Source: Fidelibacterota bacterium (lineage in GTDB: Bacteria; Fidelibacterota; Marinisomatia; SCGC-AAA003-L08; JACNLC01). Taken from it: DNA of 64,000 nucleotides. The notes under the pieces are model-generated. The model did no database searches, had not been told where the DNA came from, and was given only the letters and a program-made list of their open reading frames with translations. A program made the translations under genes and the position numbers. Of the stretch, positions 26,655 through 35,580 are shown in pieces (positions within the stretch are counted from its first letter, which is position 1; every line of letters begins with the position of its first letter). Where the stretch lies: positions 1 to 64,000 of the forward strand of contig JABHXA010000011.1 of NCBI GenBank assembly GCA_018657495.1, in the 5' to 3' direction.

Positions 26655-27446
26655 ATGATAAACTCAAAACATATTCACAGACGATTTTTTAGAATCAGTA
26701 TCATTTTAATTGGGTTTATCATATGCCTCAATACGGTTTATCCCAATAATCAAACCAAATTTCGATTTAGAAGGCCACATGATCAGATCGAAGTTGGAAT
26801 TGGTTTGCATAATCCCCAGTCTGATTACGAAAAGTATGTTGATTCTGGTTTGTCACTACGATTCGTCTATTCATATGGAGACAGGGATTTTCAATTTATT
26901 CGATATGATGCTTCAATCCAATATCTTGGATTCAAAAACGATGTTTCATGGGAAAACCTTGAATATAACGGCGTTCAGGGTCCAAGCATAAAAGTAAAAA
27001 ATTCTGAACAGAGTTTTGCCTTGCTGATTGGTCCAAGAATTATGTCTCCAACAAACCATGGTGCAATTAGACCCTATATTGGTGTCAAGGGTGGATTATT
27101 CTTCTTTACCGAGACTATTACATGGGAATGGGATAATGATAACTGGTGCTGGTTTTGTGATGATGATGATGATGATGACAGTTATACAGATGTCATAGAC
27201 TCAGAATTTCATTTTGGCTGGATGCTGGAAATGGGCAGTAATGTTATATTTGCCAAAAATTGGGGTCTGGATTTTGGCATTCAATACTATGTTATCCCGG
27301 GTATAAAAAGACCAGAAACAATAGTCGAAGAATATCTACCTGGAGACGAAGTCGATATCGGATTCATTAGTAAAAAAATCAATGCTAATTACGTTTCCAT
27401 TTATATTGGGATGAGTGTTCCATTTGACGTTTTCACTAAAAAATAG
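26655..27446 (+). CDS. Outer-membrane beta-barrel protein with Asp-rich loop
   Basis: The 263-residue protein has a signal peptide (about residues 12-31) and alternating barrel strands such as RPYIGVKGGLFFF and LDFGIQYYVIPG, ending in a strand-rich C terminus (YVSIYIGMSVPF). A loop (about residues 168-176) contains seven consecutive Asp residues encoded by six GAT repeats plus GAC (27159-27179). The loop is flanked by CWFC and could bind cations. It lies 16 nt after the aminotransferase gene and 36 nt before tryptophanase. The function is unknown. Confidence 0.75.
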   Translation: MINSKHIHRRFFRISIILIGFIICLNTVYPNNQTKFRFRRPHDQIEVGIGLHNPQSDYEKYVDSGLSLRFVYSYGDRDFQFIRYDASIQYLGFKNDVSWENLEYNGVQGPSIKVKNSEQSFALLIGPRIMSPTNHGAIRPYIGVKGGLFFFTETITWEWDNDNWCWFCDDDDDDDSYTDVIDSEFHFGWMLEMGSNVIFAKNWGLDFGIQYYVIPGIKRPETIVEEYLPGDEVDIGFISKKINANYVSIYIGMSVPFDVFTKK

Positions 27447-27482
27447 AATATTCAAAAAAAACCACTACAATACAAGGAAAAG

Positions 27483-28862
27483 ATGAAAACTATAATTGAG
27501 CCATTCCGCATCAAATCGGTTGAACCCATCAAAATGAGTACACGTAGTGCTCGAGAATTTTACTTACAGGCTGCACATTACAATCCGTTTTTAATCTATG
27601 CTAAAGATGTAATCATTGACCTTCTGACTGACTCTGGAACCGGCGCTATGAGCAGTGAACAGTGGGCTGGCATAATGAGGGGCGATGAATCATATGCCGG
27701 GAGTGTCAGTTTTCAGAGATTTGAATCGACAATCAAAGATATTATGGGTTTTGAGTATGTCATCCCCACCCATCAGGGAAGAGCCGCCGAAAGAATATTA
27801 TTTTCTATACTCTGTAAGGATGGCGATGTAATTCCCAATAATACCCATTTTGATACTACCAGGGCAAATATAGAATTTCGGGGGGCTGAAGCCCGGGATA
27901 TAGTCATTGATGAAGGGATGAATCCATCAACGGATCATCCTTTTAAGGGCAATATGAATATTCAAAAACTAAAAGATACTGTGAACTCAGTTGGTCGGGA
28001 TCGAATTCCTTTGATCATGCTGACAATAACCAATAATTCCGGAGGTGGACAGCCTGTATCAATGGAAAATATCCGTGAAGTTTCCAATTTTGCACGGTCG
28101 GTTGAAATTCCTTTTTATCTGGATGCCTGTCGATTTGCAGAAAATGCCTATTTTATCAAAATTCGTGAAGAAGGATATAAAGATAAAACGGTCAGAGCAA
28201 TTGTTGAGGAAATGTTTTCATATGCTGACGGCTGCACCATGTCAGCGAAAAAAGATGGGATTGCCAATATTGGTGGTTTCCTTTGTTCTAATAATCCTGA
28301 CTTGGCACAACGTGAGAAGGATTTGCTCATCCTCACGGAGGGATTCCCAACATATGGCGGTCTGGCTGGCAGAGATTTGGAGGCTATTGCCATCGGTCTG
28401 GTAGAGGTTATGGATGAAGATTATTTGAAATACAGGATAACCTCTACTGGTTATCTAGGTGAGAATCTTTTGAAACTTGGTATACCCATTGTTCAGCCTC
28501 CTGGCGGACATGCCATATATATCGATGCTAAAATGATGTTGCCACATATTCCTCCTAATCAATATCCTGGTTGGGCACTGGCCTGCGAAATGTATCTTGA
28601 AGGTGGAATCAGATCAGTTGAAATCGGCAGTGTCATGTTTGGCAAACATGATTTCGAACAGAAAAAAGATGTTGTACATGCCCCGATGGAATTGGTCAGG
28701 CTGGCAATACCAAGACGTACATATACGCAGAGCCAAATTGATTATGTTATTGAATCTATGGAGAATTTAATTAAACGAAAAGATAAAATCCATGGTATGA
28801 AAATCACCTATCAACCCAAATTCCTCAGACATTTCTCTTCTCATTTTGAATTTTTACCATAA
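27483..28862 (+). CDS. tnaA: Tryptophanase (beta-eliminating lyase)
   Basis: The 459-residue protein belongs to the tryptophanase/tyrosine phenol-lyase family (EPFRIKSVEP, LTDSGTGAMS, PTHQGRAAE). PLP binds Lys257 in the SAKKDG motif. Residues that separate the two enzymes point to tryptophanase. Asp124 in FDTT stands where the lyase for tyrosine has Thr. Ile381 in VEIG replaces the phenol-binding Arg. His450 in LRHF replaces Phe. It should split L-tryptophan to indole, pyruvate and ammonia, and may also act on Ser or Cys. There is no TnaC-like leader in the 36-nt gap upstream. YjbQ follows after 8 nt. Confidence 0.9.
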   Translation: MKTIIEPFRIKSVEPIKMSTRSAREFYLQAAHYNPFLIYAKDVIIDLLTDSGTGAMSSEQWAGIMRGDESYAGSVSFQRFESTIKDIMGFEYVIPTHQGRAAERILFSILCKDGDVIPNNTHFDTTRANIEFRGAEARDIVIDEGMNPSTDHPFKGNMNIQKLKDTVNSVGRDRIPLIMLTITNNSGGGQPVSMENIREVSNFARSVEIPFYLDACRFAENAYFIKIREEGYKDKTVRAIVEEMFSYADGCTMSAKKDGIANIGGFLCSNNPDLAQREKDLLILTEGFPTYGGLAGRDLEAIAIGLVEVMDEDYLKYRITSTGYLGENLLKLGIPIVQPPGGHAIYIDAKMMLPHIPPNQYPGWALACEMYLEGGIRSVEIGSVMFGKHDFEQKKDVVHAPMELVRLAIPRRTYTQSQIDYVIESMENLIKRKDKIHGMKITYQPKFLRHFSSHFEFLP

Positions 28863-28870
28863 TTGTAAAT

Positions 28871-29266
28871 ATGGATATACTACACATAAATACTCGCTCA
28901 AGAATTGATATGGTGGATATTACTACACAGGTACAAACGCTTATTGCGAATAAGGGGTGGAGTGATGGAATCCTCACTTTGTATGTGCCACATACTACAG
29001 CAGGATTAACTATAAATGAAAATGCAGATCCTGATGTGCGTCGGGATATGATCATGGAAATGAATAAGGTAATTCCACTTGAGGATGGCTATCATCATTT
29101 GGAAGGTAATTCAGCTGCTCATATAAAGACTTCTCTGTTTGGCAGCTCTGAGACTCTTATCATTGAAGATGGAGAAATTCAACTGGGAACGTGGCAGGGT
29201 ATCTATTTTGCCGATTTTGACGGTCCCCGCAACCGAAAGGTATTTCTGAAGTTTATATCTTCCTGA
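28871..29266 (+). CDS. YjbQ/UPF0047 family protein
   Basis: The 131-residue protein has the whole YjbQ signature: PHTTAGLTINENADPDVRRD, YHHLEGNSAAHIK and LGTWQGIYFADFDGPR. Members form trimers with clustered His residues; E. coli YjbQ shows weak thiamine-phosphate synthase activity, but the true role is unsettled. It is the last gene of the transketolase-tryptophanase run. It ends directly against the convergent M1 peptidase gene, with no room for a classical terminator between the stops. Confidence 0.93.
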   Translation: MDILHINTRSRIDMVDITTQVQTLIANKGWSDGILTLYVPHTTAGLTINENADPDVRRDMIMEMNKVIPLEDGYHHLEGNSAAHIKTSLFGSSETLIIEDGEIQLGTWQGIYFADFDGPRNRKVFLKFISS

Positions 29267-31117
29267 TTATCCAAGAATCATATTAATCATCATAACAAGA
29301 TCCAGCACATCAAGTGCAACATCACCATTGATATCAGTAATCCAAATGTCAAATAATTCAATCTCAACTGGAGATAGGATGAGGTTTACTGATTGAACGA
29401 TATCCAGAACATCTAAATTTCCATCCAGATTCTGATCACCTAATGCAATGTGGTCGATAAACTGGATCATTCCATCATTAGCACTTTTAAGAACCCAATT
29501 GTCAGGATCAACCTCAACATCGCTTGGTATCCCAGTAACAATATAAGAGAAAACCTGTTCTCTAATAGTCTGATCGGCAATTCTTGTATCGATTAATAGA
29601 TCGGTAGTTATTCTAATATCTACTGGCATTGCAAAAATTGGTGATGATTGAGTTTGTGATAAATTCACCTGGATAAAAGAAGTATTATTATCAGTGGTAT
29701 AATATTGGGGATCGCTAGTGTATATGGGATAGAATTCACCATATATCCAGCGTTGAAAAAAAGCGCTTAAATCTTGACCGGAATAACTTTCCATCACCTC
29801 CCTAAAATCATCGGTAACGGCTGAGTCAAAGCGATATTGATCGCCGTATTCCCGCAGGCCCCCGAAAAATGCCGTATCGCCAAGTATATGCCTTAACATA
29901 TGCATGACCCAGGATGCCTTGTTATAAACGAGATTTGAGCTAAAAATATTTCCAACGCTTGTTGTGTCAGAGACAAAAATTGTTCCGCCGCCATAATATG
30001 CTTTTGAAGCCATTTGACTGTGGAGCGACTGAATATTATTATCTCGAATCTCCCACCACATCGCCTGGCTGTATGTGGCAAATCCTTCATTAAGCCATAT
30101 ATGATGAAAATTAGCACATGTAACCATATCTCCCCACCATTGATGACCCAGCTCATGCGAAATCAAATGCTGACTATAACCACCCATACTGGTTAAGGTC
30201 TGGTGTTCCATCCCACCGCCCCAGACAAATTCGGCGTGCCCATATTTTTCATCGATAAAGGGATACAAACCAAAACGTTCAGAAAAACCTTCAAGCATAT
30301 CCACAGTAAGAGCATAATTTGACTGGACAAGATTAAAATGATTGGGATAAACATAGTGTTCAAGATTCATTGTGTCACTTTCACCATATACAAAATAATC
30401 AGTAAAGTGAGTGTATGGGTAAATTGCCAGAGAAACCAGGTAGGTGGCAATGGGATATCTTTCTTTCCAGTGATATGTTTTAAGATTATCCACTTCAACA
30501 ACGCTATCGAGTAAACCGTTTGAGGCGACTGTAAGGTTTTCAGGGACAGTAATGGAGATATCCACTGAGTCAGCTTTATCTGACGGTGTATCTTTGCAAG
30601 GCCACCAGTCCCGGGAACCGTAGGGTTCGCTGAGAGTCCAAATCATTGGATATCCCTGGTAAGAATCAAAACCAAATGAACCAAAGCCCGTGGCTTCCGG
30701 TGAGCCGTTATAATGAATAATTAAGTGGATATTTTCGTCAGAATTAATTTCTGAATCAAGATTAATAGTCAACATATGCTGATCATCATGCAGGAAGGAT
30801 AAAGCGCTGCCATCTAATAAGGTGATATTACTGACATTCATTCCAGAAATAAAATCCAACTCAATATAACCCAACCCATCAACAAGAGATGTTAGCAAGA
30901 TACCGAGTGTACCGTTAATTGATTCGTTGCTAACATTAATGTTTAGATCTATATCATAATATTTTACATCAAAATCCTGTTGATTTCTGGTGATATTATC
31001 ATCTTCGAAATATATACTTCGATAAGATTTTAATCGGGAACAGGAATCCTCGTCATCTTGAGAAAATAGATTTATAGAAGTAAGCAAAAGGAAAGCAAGA
31101 AAAAATTTCTTATACAT
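29267..31117 (-). CDS. Secreted M1-family metallopeptidase with dockerin-like tail
   Basis: The 616-residue protein has a signal peptide, an aminopeptidase N-like N-terminal domain, the exopeptidase motif GGGMEH, and the zinc site HELGH at 321-325 with the third ligand Glu344 in NEGFA (HExxH-x18-E). The last 60 residues hold two dockerin type I-like Ca-binding repeats (DQNLDGNLDVLD and DINGDVALDVLD). In FCB bacteria such tails occur on many secreted proteins and do not by themselves indicate a cellulosome. It probably digests peptides outside or in the periplasm. Confidence 0.93.
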   Translation of the reverse strand: MYKKFFLAFLLLTSINLFSQDDEDSCSRLKSYRSIYFEDDNITRNQQDFDVKYYDIDLNINVSNESINGTLGILLTSLVDGLGYIELDFISGMNVSNITLLDGSALSFLHDDQHMLTINLDSEINSDENIHLIIHYNGSPEATGFGSFGFDSYQGYPMIWTLSEPYGSRDWWPCKDTPSDKADSVDISITVPENLTVASNGLLDSVVEVDNLKTYHWKERYPIATYLVSLAIYPYTHFTDYFVYGESDTMNLEHYVYPNHFNLVQSNYALTVDMLEGFSERFGLYPFIDEKYGHAEFVWGGGMEHQTLTSMGGYSQHLISHELGHQWWGDMVTCANFHHIWLNEGFATYSQAMWWEIRDNNIQSLHSQMASKAYYGGGTIFVSDTTSVGNIFSSNLVYNKASWVMHMLRHILGDTAFFGGLREYGDQYRFDSAVTDDFREVMESYSGQDLSAFFQRWIYGEFYPIYTSDPQYYTTDNNTSFIQVNLSQTQSSPIFAMPVDIRITTDLLIDTRIADQTIREQVFSYIVTGIPSDVEVDPDNWVLKSANDGMIQFIDHIALGDQNLDGNLDVLDIVQSVNLILSPVEIELFDIWITDINGDVALDVLDLVMMINMILG

Positions 31118-31213
31118 CAGAATTTATCTCCGTTGATATGGATATAATTTAAGAATGGTGGAAATAATAATTTTGTTACGGATTATATCAATAATCCACA
31201 AATAATACTAAGA

Positions 31214-31777
31214 TTACAGTTTTTTACCAGAAATAGTTTTTGATTCTCTTTTTATTTTTAGAAATCGTTCGAGATCAAAATACAGGTATGGTATTTCAGA
31301 GAAATATTTTTCCTCATCCAGTTTACTTGGAAAATGGCGAAAAGCAACTATATACCGTCGATCATTATACATGATGATTTTTCCCTCTGATATTTCCTGA
31401 CCGTTTAAATGGGTTAGCCGGTACCACTCCTTTGGATCAGAAGGGACAAATCTCAAGATGATGTCATCATTAAAGCTCAGTTCTATCCAGTCTTTTCCTA
31501 TATCAGAAAATATACCCTTGGTTTTCTCACTGATGATGACAATATCTTTCATTTCCTTTGATGGATTACCAGAGGATATCGATTTATTGGCTTTTGGGAG
31601 GTTAGCATCTCTAAGTGTTATTGGTGCTTCGAGATAAAACTGTATATCTTCAATATCCTGATCGGTGAGATTATATTCAACAAAAGTATGCGGGGTAAAT
31701 TTTTCATAAACCACATTGTATGTGCATCCTGATAATATTAAGATCATACTTATGATGACTGAAAATCTGGATATCAC
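31214..31777 (-). CDS. Hypothetical lipoprotein
   Basis: The 187-residue protein has a clear lipoprotein signal (LILSGC, Cys18). The mature part is mixed alpha/beta and hydrophilic; I recognise no domain. A stretch from about 35 to 60 (QDIEDIQFYLEAPITL) resembles small FCB lipoproteins of unknown role. It lies 96 nt upstream of the M1 peptidase gene on the same strand and may share its transcript. Confidence 0.8.
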   Translation of the reverse strand: MISRFSVIISMILILSGCTYNVVYEKFTPHTFVEYNLTDQDIEDIQFYLEAPITLRDANLPKANKSISSGNPSKEMKDIVIISEKTKGIFSDIGKDWIELSFNDDIILRFVPSDPKEWYRLTHLNGQEISEGKIIMYNDRRYIVAFRHFPSKLDEEKYFSEIPYLYFDLERFLKIKRESKTISGKKL

Positions 31778-32117
31778 TTTAATTCCCCGTTGTTATTGAT
31801 ATTTGATAAAAAATAGATTTTTGTAAAATACATTGACATAATCTACTAAGGAGAACAGGAGTATAAAAACAGCTTATATCCCCTTTGGAGATGTGGCATT
31901 TTACGCGTTGGTCAAAAACTCAATTTAGGATTTGAAAGCTCCATCGATTTAGAGTTTACTAAGGGTGCCGCATGGTGAATTGTCTAAAATTTAAATTGAA
32001 CGTTTATAGTCATTCCTCTATATAATGAAAAAAATGATTTCACATTGTATCACATCTGTGATAACACACGAAATAATTCTTAAATTTTATGCTTTGTTTA
32101 AAGGATTATTTGCAAAA
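31778..32117. other. Non-coding region upstream of the riboflavin genes
   Basis: This stretch holds the promoters of the lipoprotein and rib genes. A TTGACATAAT sequence at about 31831 is promoter-like. I find no FMN riboswitch. One stop-bounded stretch without a start codon (about 31853-31980, plus) reads like part of a protein (VGQKLNLGFESSIDLEF) and may be a gene remnant. Confidence 0.5.
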
Positions 32118-33194
32118 ATGGATACTCATCGGCGTTTTATGCAAAGAGCATTGAATATCTCCAGATTGGGTAGAAGCTCAGTTTCACCTAATCCAATTGT
32201 TGGATGTGTCATTGTCAAAAATAATAAAATTATCGGTGAGGGGTATCATAATCAGTTTGGCGGTCCACATGCTGAGGTGTTAGCAGTTCGGAATTCTACA
32301 GAGTCAGTTTGTGGAGCAACGGCTTATGTAACACTGGAACCCTGCAATCAGTCTGGAAAGACACCACCATGTTTGCGGCTCTTGATTGAATCTAATATAG
32401 AGAAAGTTGTCATAGGCATAAAAGACCCGAACCCTATGATGTCTCATTCAGGCATTGACCAACTTAAGGCGGCTGGAATTCAAACTGATCTTGGTATTCT
32501 AAAGACTGAAATCCAATATGCAAATCGAGGTTTTTTGAAGTGGATACAATATGGTTTACCATGGGTGATTGTAAAAATTGCCCAATCTGATAACGGATTA
32601 ATATCTATAAACCGGCACGAGAGAACTATGATTACCGGTGAACTTGTAAAGAGTGAAGTGCACAGTCTTCGCGCTGAAGTTGATGCTGTTTTGATTGGAA
32701 GACAAACTGCAATGACAGATGATCCTCGATTGACAGTTCGAAATGTAGAAGGTAAAAATCCTATAAGGTATGTGGCGGATACGCATGGGAAATTGCCGGG
32801 AAATCTAAAAATATTTCGTGATGACGAAGCAGAAACAAGGGTGTTTGTCTCGTCTAAAGTATCTGATTCTACTGTATCCTCATATTGCCAAAACATTGCA
32901 GTGGATACAACCAATAAGGGTTTGGTACCACTTGAGATGCTGGTTTCAATGGCAAAAGATGGAATCACATCAGTTCTCATAGAAGGTGGGGCACAGTTGG
33001 TAAATAGTTTTTTAAAAGAAAATTTGGTAGATGAGTTGTTGTTATATACTGCAACTGCATTGACACTACCGGGAAATGTAAAAAACCCATTTCATTTTAA
33101 TAATAAATGGGATAAAAAGGAAGAACGAATCGTTGGACCAGATCGGTTTGAACGATTTCAAATTAAAAAGGCATATGTTCACAGGAATAGTTGA
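32118..33194 (+). CDS. ribD: Bifunctional riboflavin deaminase/reductase RibD
   Basis: ATG 32118 is preferred over ATG 32025, since the family begins just before HRRFMQRAL. The 358-residue protein has an N-terminal deaminase with zinc ligands in the HAEVLAV and PCNQSGKTPPC motifs. A C-terminal reductase domain follows (WVIVKIAQSDNG, DAVLIGRQTA, LIEGGAQLVN). It converts the first GTP-derived pyrimidine to the 5-amino-6-ribitylamino uracil phosphate. It overlaps ribE by 20 nt and heads ribD-ribE-ribBA-ribH. Confidence 0.95.
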   Translation: MDTHRRFMQRALNISRLGRSSVSPNPIVGCVIVKNNKIIGEGYHNQFGGPHAEVLAVRNSTESVCGATAYVTLEPCNQSGKTPPCLRLLIESNIEKVVIGIKDPNPMMSHSGIDQLKAAGIQTDLGILKTEIQYANRGFLKWIQYGLPWVIVKIAQSDNGLISINRHERTMITGELVKSEVHSLRAEVDAVLIGRQTAMTDDPRLTVRNVEGKNPIRYVADTHGKLPGNLKIFRDDEAETRVFVSSKVSDSTVSSYCQNIAVDTTNKGLVPLEMLVSMAKDGITSVLIEGGAQLVNSFLKENLVDELLLYTATALTLPGNVKNPFHFNNKWDKKEERIVGPDRFERFQIKKAYVHRNS

Positions 33195-33831
33195 AGAAAT
33201 CGGAATAATTAAGTCCGTAAAGAAAACAGAAATTGGATCGCAATTTACTATTACTGCAAAAATAGTTATGGACGATTTGCGTGTCGGAGATAGCATATCT
33301 ATTAATGGTGTTTGTCTCACCGTAGTTGATGTAAAACGTAAATATTTTAAACTGGATCTGGTATCAGAGACATTGGAAAAATCTAACCTCGGAGAATTGG
33401 TTGCAGGATCTATGGTGAATCTGGAACGTGCTCTGAAATTATCTTCCCGACTGGGTGGACATATTCTTCAGGGCCATGTTGAAACAGTTGGTGTAATACT
33501 GGAAAAGACAATGACTGGTGAAGAAGCAACGATGATGGTTGGAATAGATCCAGAATGGATGAAATACTGCATTCCGAAAGGCTCCATTGCTCTTGATGGT
33601 GTGTCGTTAACCATCGCTGAAATTGATGAAGCATTTATCACTATTGCTCTCATTCCGCATACCCTGGAAAATACTGTGCTCGGTATAAAACAGACCGGTG
33701 ATACATTAAACATTGAAACGGATATCATTGGGAAGTATATCGAAAGGCTTTTGACTTTTGATGACGAAGAGATGGATGATGAAACCAGTATTATTCATCG
33801 ATTCCACGGATTTACTTTTGGTGAGAGCTAA
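33175..33831 (+). CDS. ribE: Riboflavin synthase alpha chain RibE
   Basis: The start at ATG 33175 gives the canonical MFTGIVEEIG beginning; an in-frame ATG at 33133 lies deep inside ribD. The 218-residue protein shows the two similar lumazine-binding halves: SINGVCLTV and LGGHILQGHVE in the first, and SIALDGVSLTIAE in the second. It dismutates two 6,7-dimethyl-8-ribityllumazine molecules into riboflavin and the diaminouracil precursor. It is the second gene of the rib operon. Confidence 0.96.
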   Translation: MFTGIVEEIGIIKSVKKTEIGSQFTITAKIVMDDLRVGDSISINGVCLTVVDVKRKYFKLDLVSETLEKSNLGELVAGSMVNLERALKLSSRLGGHILQGHVETVGVILEKTMTGEEATMMVGIDPEWMKYCIPKGSIALDGVSLTIAEIDEAFITIALIPHTLENTVLGIKQTGDTLNIETDIIGKYIERLLTFDDEEMDDETSIIHRFHGFTFGES

Positions 33832-33884
33832 TACAAAACAGAGACTACTTTCCGCATAATTAAACAATCCATTATAAGGTGAAA

Positions 33885-35111
33885 ATGAAAAAAGATTTTG
33901 ATACAATCCAATCGGCCATTGATCAGTTTCGAGATGGACGAATGGTGATTGTTGTCGATGATGAAGACAGAGAAAATGAAGGTGATTTCATAATTGCATC
34001 TGAAAAAGTATCACCAGCAGATATTAATTTTATGATGAAAGAAGGGAAGGGATTGATATGTATCTCTGTGCCTTCAAGCATTTCTAACAAACTGAATTTA
34101 ATCCCCATGGCAGCAAGCAATACATCCCTGCACGAAACTCATTTTACAATCAGTGTTGATGCAGTCAGAAATACCACAACCGGTATATCCGCAAGAGATC
34201 GATGGGAAACCGTAAAGGTAATAATTGATGAAAATTCGAAACCGGAAGATCTGGGACGACCAGGCCATATGTTTCCCCTCATTTCAAAAGAAGGTGGCGT
34301 ATTGCAGAGAGCAGGACATACTGAGGCTGGTACAGATCTGGCAAGATTGGCTGGATTAAAACCTTCAGCTATGCTGGTTGAAATTATCGATGATGATGGT
34401 TCAATGGCTCGCCGGGAAAAATTATTGCAGATCGCCGAGAAATTTAATTTACCCATTATTACCATTGCGGACTTGATTCAATTCAGAAGAAAGAATGAAA
34501 AATTAGTAGATAAACTAACGACAATTCCTTTTCCTACAAAATTTGGTGATTTTACACTGATGCTGTTTGAAGATCGAATCCATGGCGATCATCACGTCGC
34601 ACTTACAAAAGGTGAATTTGATGAAACCGATGAGCTGCTTGTCCGGGTTCATTCCCAATGTCTCACAGGTGATTTGTTTGGTTCGCTCAGATGTGATTGC
34701 GGAGATCAGTTGCAGAACGCCTTGTCTCAGATCAATGACCATGGCAAAGGTGTTCTGGTGTATCTGAGACAAGAGGGAAGAGGTATTGGACTGAAAAATA
34801 AAATTAAGGCATACCAGCTACAGGATGAGGGATTAGATACAGTTGAGGCCAATCACCGGTTAGGATTTGATGCCGATCTGAGAGAATATGGAATCGGAGC
34901 CCAGATTTTGCTTGAATGTGGTGTAAAAAAAATGAAATTGCTTACCAACAACCCAAGAAAAATAATTGGTCTCGAAGGTTATGGTCTGGAGATATGCGGA
35001 AGAGTTCCAATTGAGATTTTGGCCAATGACGTTAATAAAAAATATCTTTCAACAAAACGAGAAAAACTTGGACATCTAATCCTTGATGATTTAAAGGATA
35101 ATAATGATTGA
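33885..35111 (+). CDS. ribBA: Bifunctional DHBP synthase/GTP cyclohydrolase II RibBA
   Basis: I choose ATG 33885, with AAGG upstream, over a GTG at 33879. The 408-residue protein has an N-terminal 3,4-dihydroxybutanone-4-phosphate synthase domain ([25 protein letters not shown]). A C-terminal GTP cyclohydrolase II domain follows, with zinc ligands in [17 protein letters not shown] and the catalytic region RQEGRGIGL. Both domains keep their key residues. It supplies both branches of riboflavin synthesis and overlaps ribH by 8 nt. Confidence 0.97.
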   Translation: MKKDFDTIQSAIDQFRDGRMVIVVDDEDRENEGDFIIASEKVSPADINFMMKEGKGLICISVPSSISNKLNLIPMAASNTSLHETHFTISVDAVRNTTTGISARDRWETVKVIIDENSKPEDLGRPGHMFPLISKEGGVLQRAGHTEAGTDLARLAGLKPSAMLVEIIDDDGSMARREKLLQIAEKFNLPIITIADLIQFRRKNEKLVDKLTTIPFPTKFGDFTLMLFEDRIHGDHHVALTKGEFDETDELLVRVHSQCLTGDLFGSLRCDCGDQLQNALSQINDHGKGVLVYLRQEGRGIGLKNKIKAYQLQDEGLDTVEANHRLGFDADLREYGIGAQILLECGVKKMKLLTNNPRKIIGLEGYGLEICGRVPIEILANDVNKKYLSTKREKLGHLILDDLKDNND

Positions 35112-35580
35112 TCAAATAAATTCTAAAATATCTGCAAAAGATCAGAAAATTGTCATTGTTACTGCCGACTTCAATCATGAAATTACTGAGTCATTGACTG
35201 ATGGAGCCATGGATGCATTTCTCCACCACGATGGATCAGAGAGAGATTTGACAATAATACATGTTCCTGGAGCCTTTGAAATACCCAGTACAGTCGTTCA
35301 AGCAATCAATAGTCTACAACCTGATGCAGTTGTAACACTTGGAGCGGTTATTCGTGGAGCTACCCCTCATTTCGACTTTGTTGCAGCAGAAGCAGCAAGG
35401 GGAATCTCTGAACTGAGCAAAACTTATGATATACCAATTGTATTTGGTGTTTTAACGACCAACAACCTGGAGCAAGCCCTTGAACGGGCAGGCACAAAAG
35501 CCATGAATAAGGGTTGGGAAGTTATGGAATCTGCCCTTAAGATGCTTTCAATTTATCAGCAAATATCAATCAGAAAATAG
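35104..35580 (+). CDS. ribH: 6,7-dimethyl-8-ribityllumazine synthase RibH
   Basis: The 158-residue protein has the lumazine synthase motifs ADFNHEIT, VPGAFEIP and GAVIRGATPHFDFVA, with the catalytic His in the last. It also has GVLTTNNLEQALERAG. It condenses the diaminouracil with dihydroxybutanone phosphate, giving the RibE substrate. It ends immediately before the PorZ-like gene (stop at 35580, next frame at 35581). Confidence 0.97.
   Translation: MIDQINSKISAKDQKIVIVTADFNHEITESLTDGAMDAFLHHDGSERDLTIIHVPGAFEIPSTVVQAINSLQPDAVVTLGAVIRGATPHFDFVAAEAARGISELSKTYDIPIVFGVLTTNNLEQALERAGTKAMNKGWEVMESALKMLSIYQQISIRK

Noticed and set aside
27483-28862. Tyrosine phenol-lyase
   Set aside because: The key Arg and Thr of that enzyme are replaced by Ile381 and Asp124, and His450 is present, as in tryptophanase.
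29267-31117. Cellulosome component because of dockerin repeats
   Set aside because: No cohesin or scaffoldin gene is present, and such tails are common on secreted proteins of FCB bacteria.
31778-32117. FMN riboswitch ahead of ribD
   Set aside because: The conserved RFN blocks (AGGG...GGCGG and similar) are absent from this stretch on either strand.
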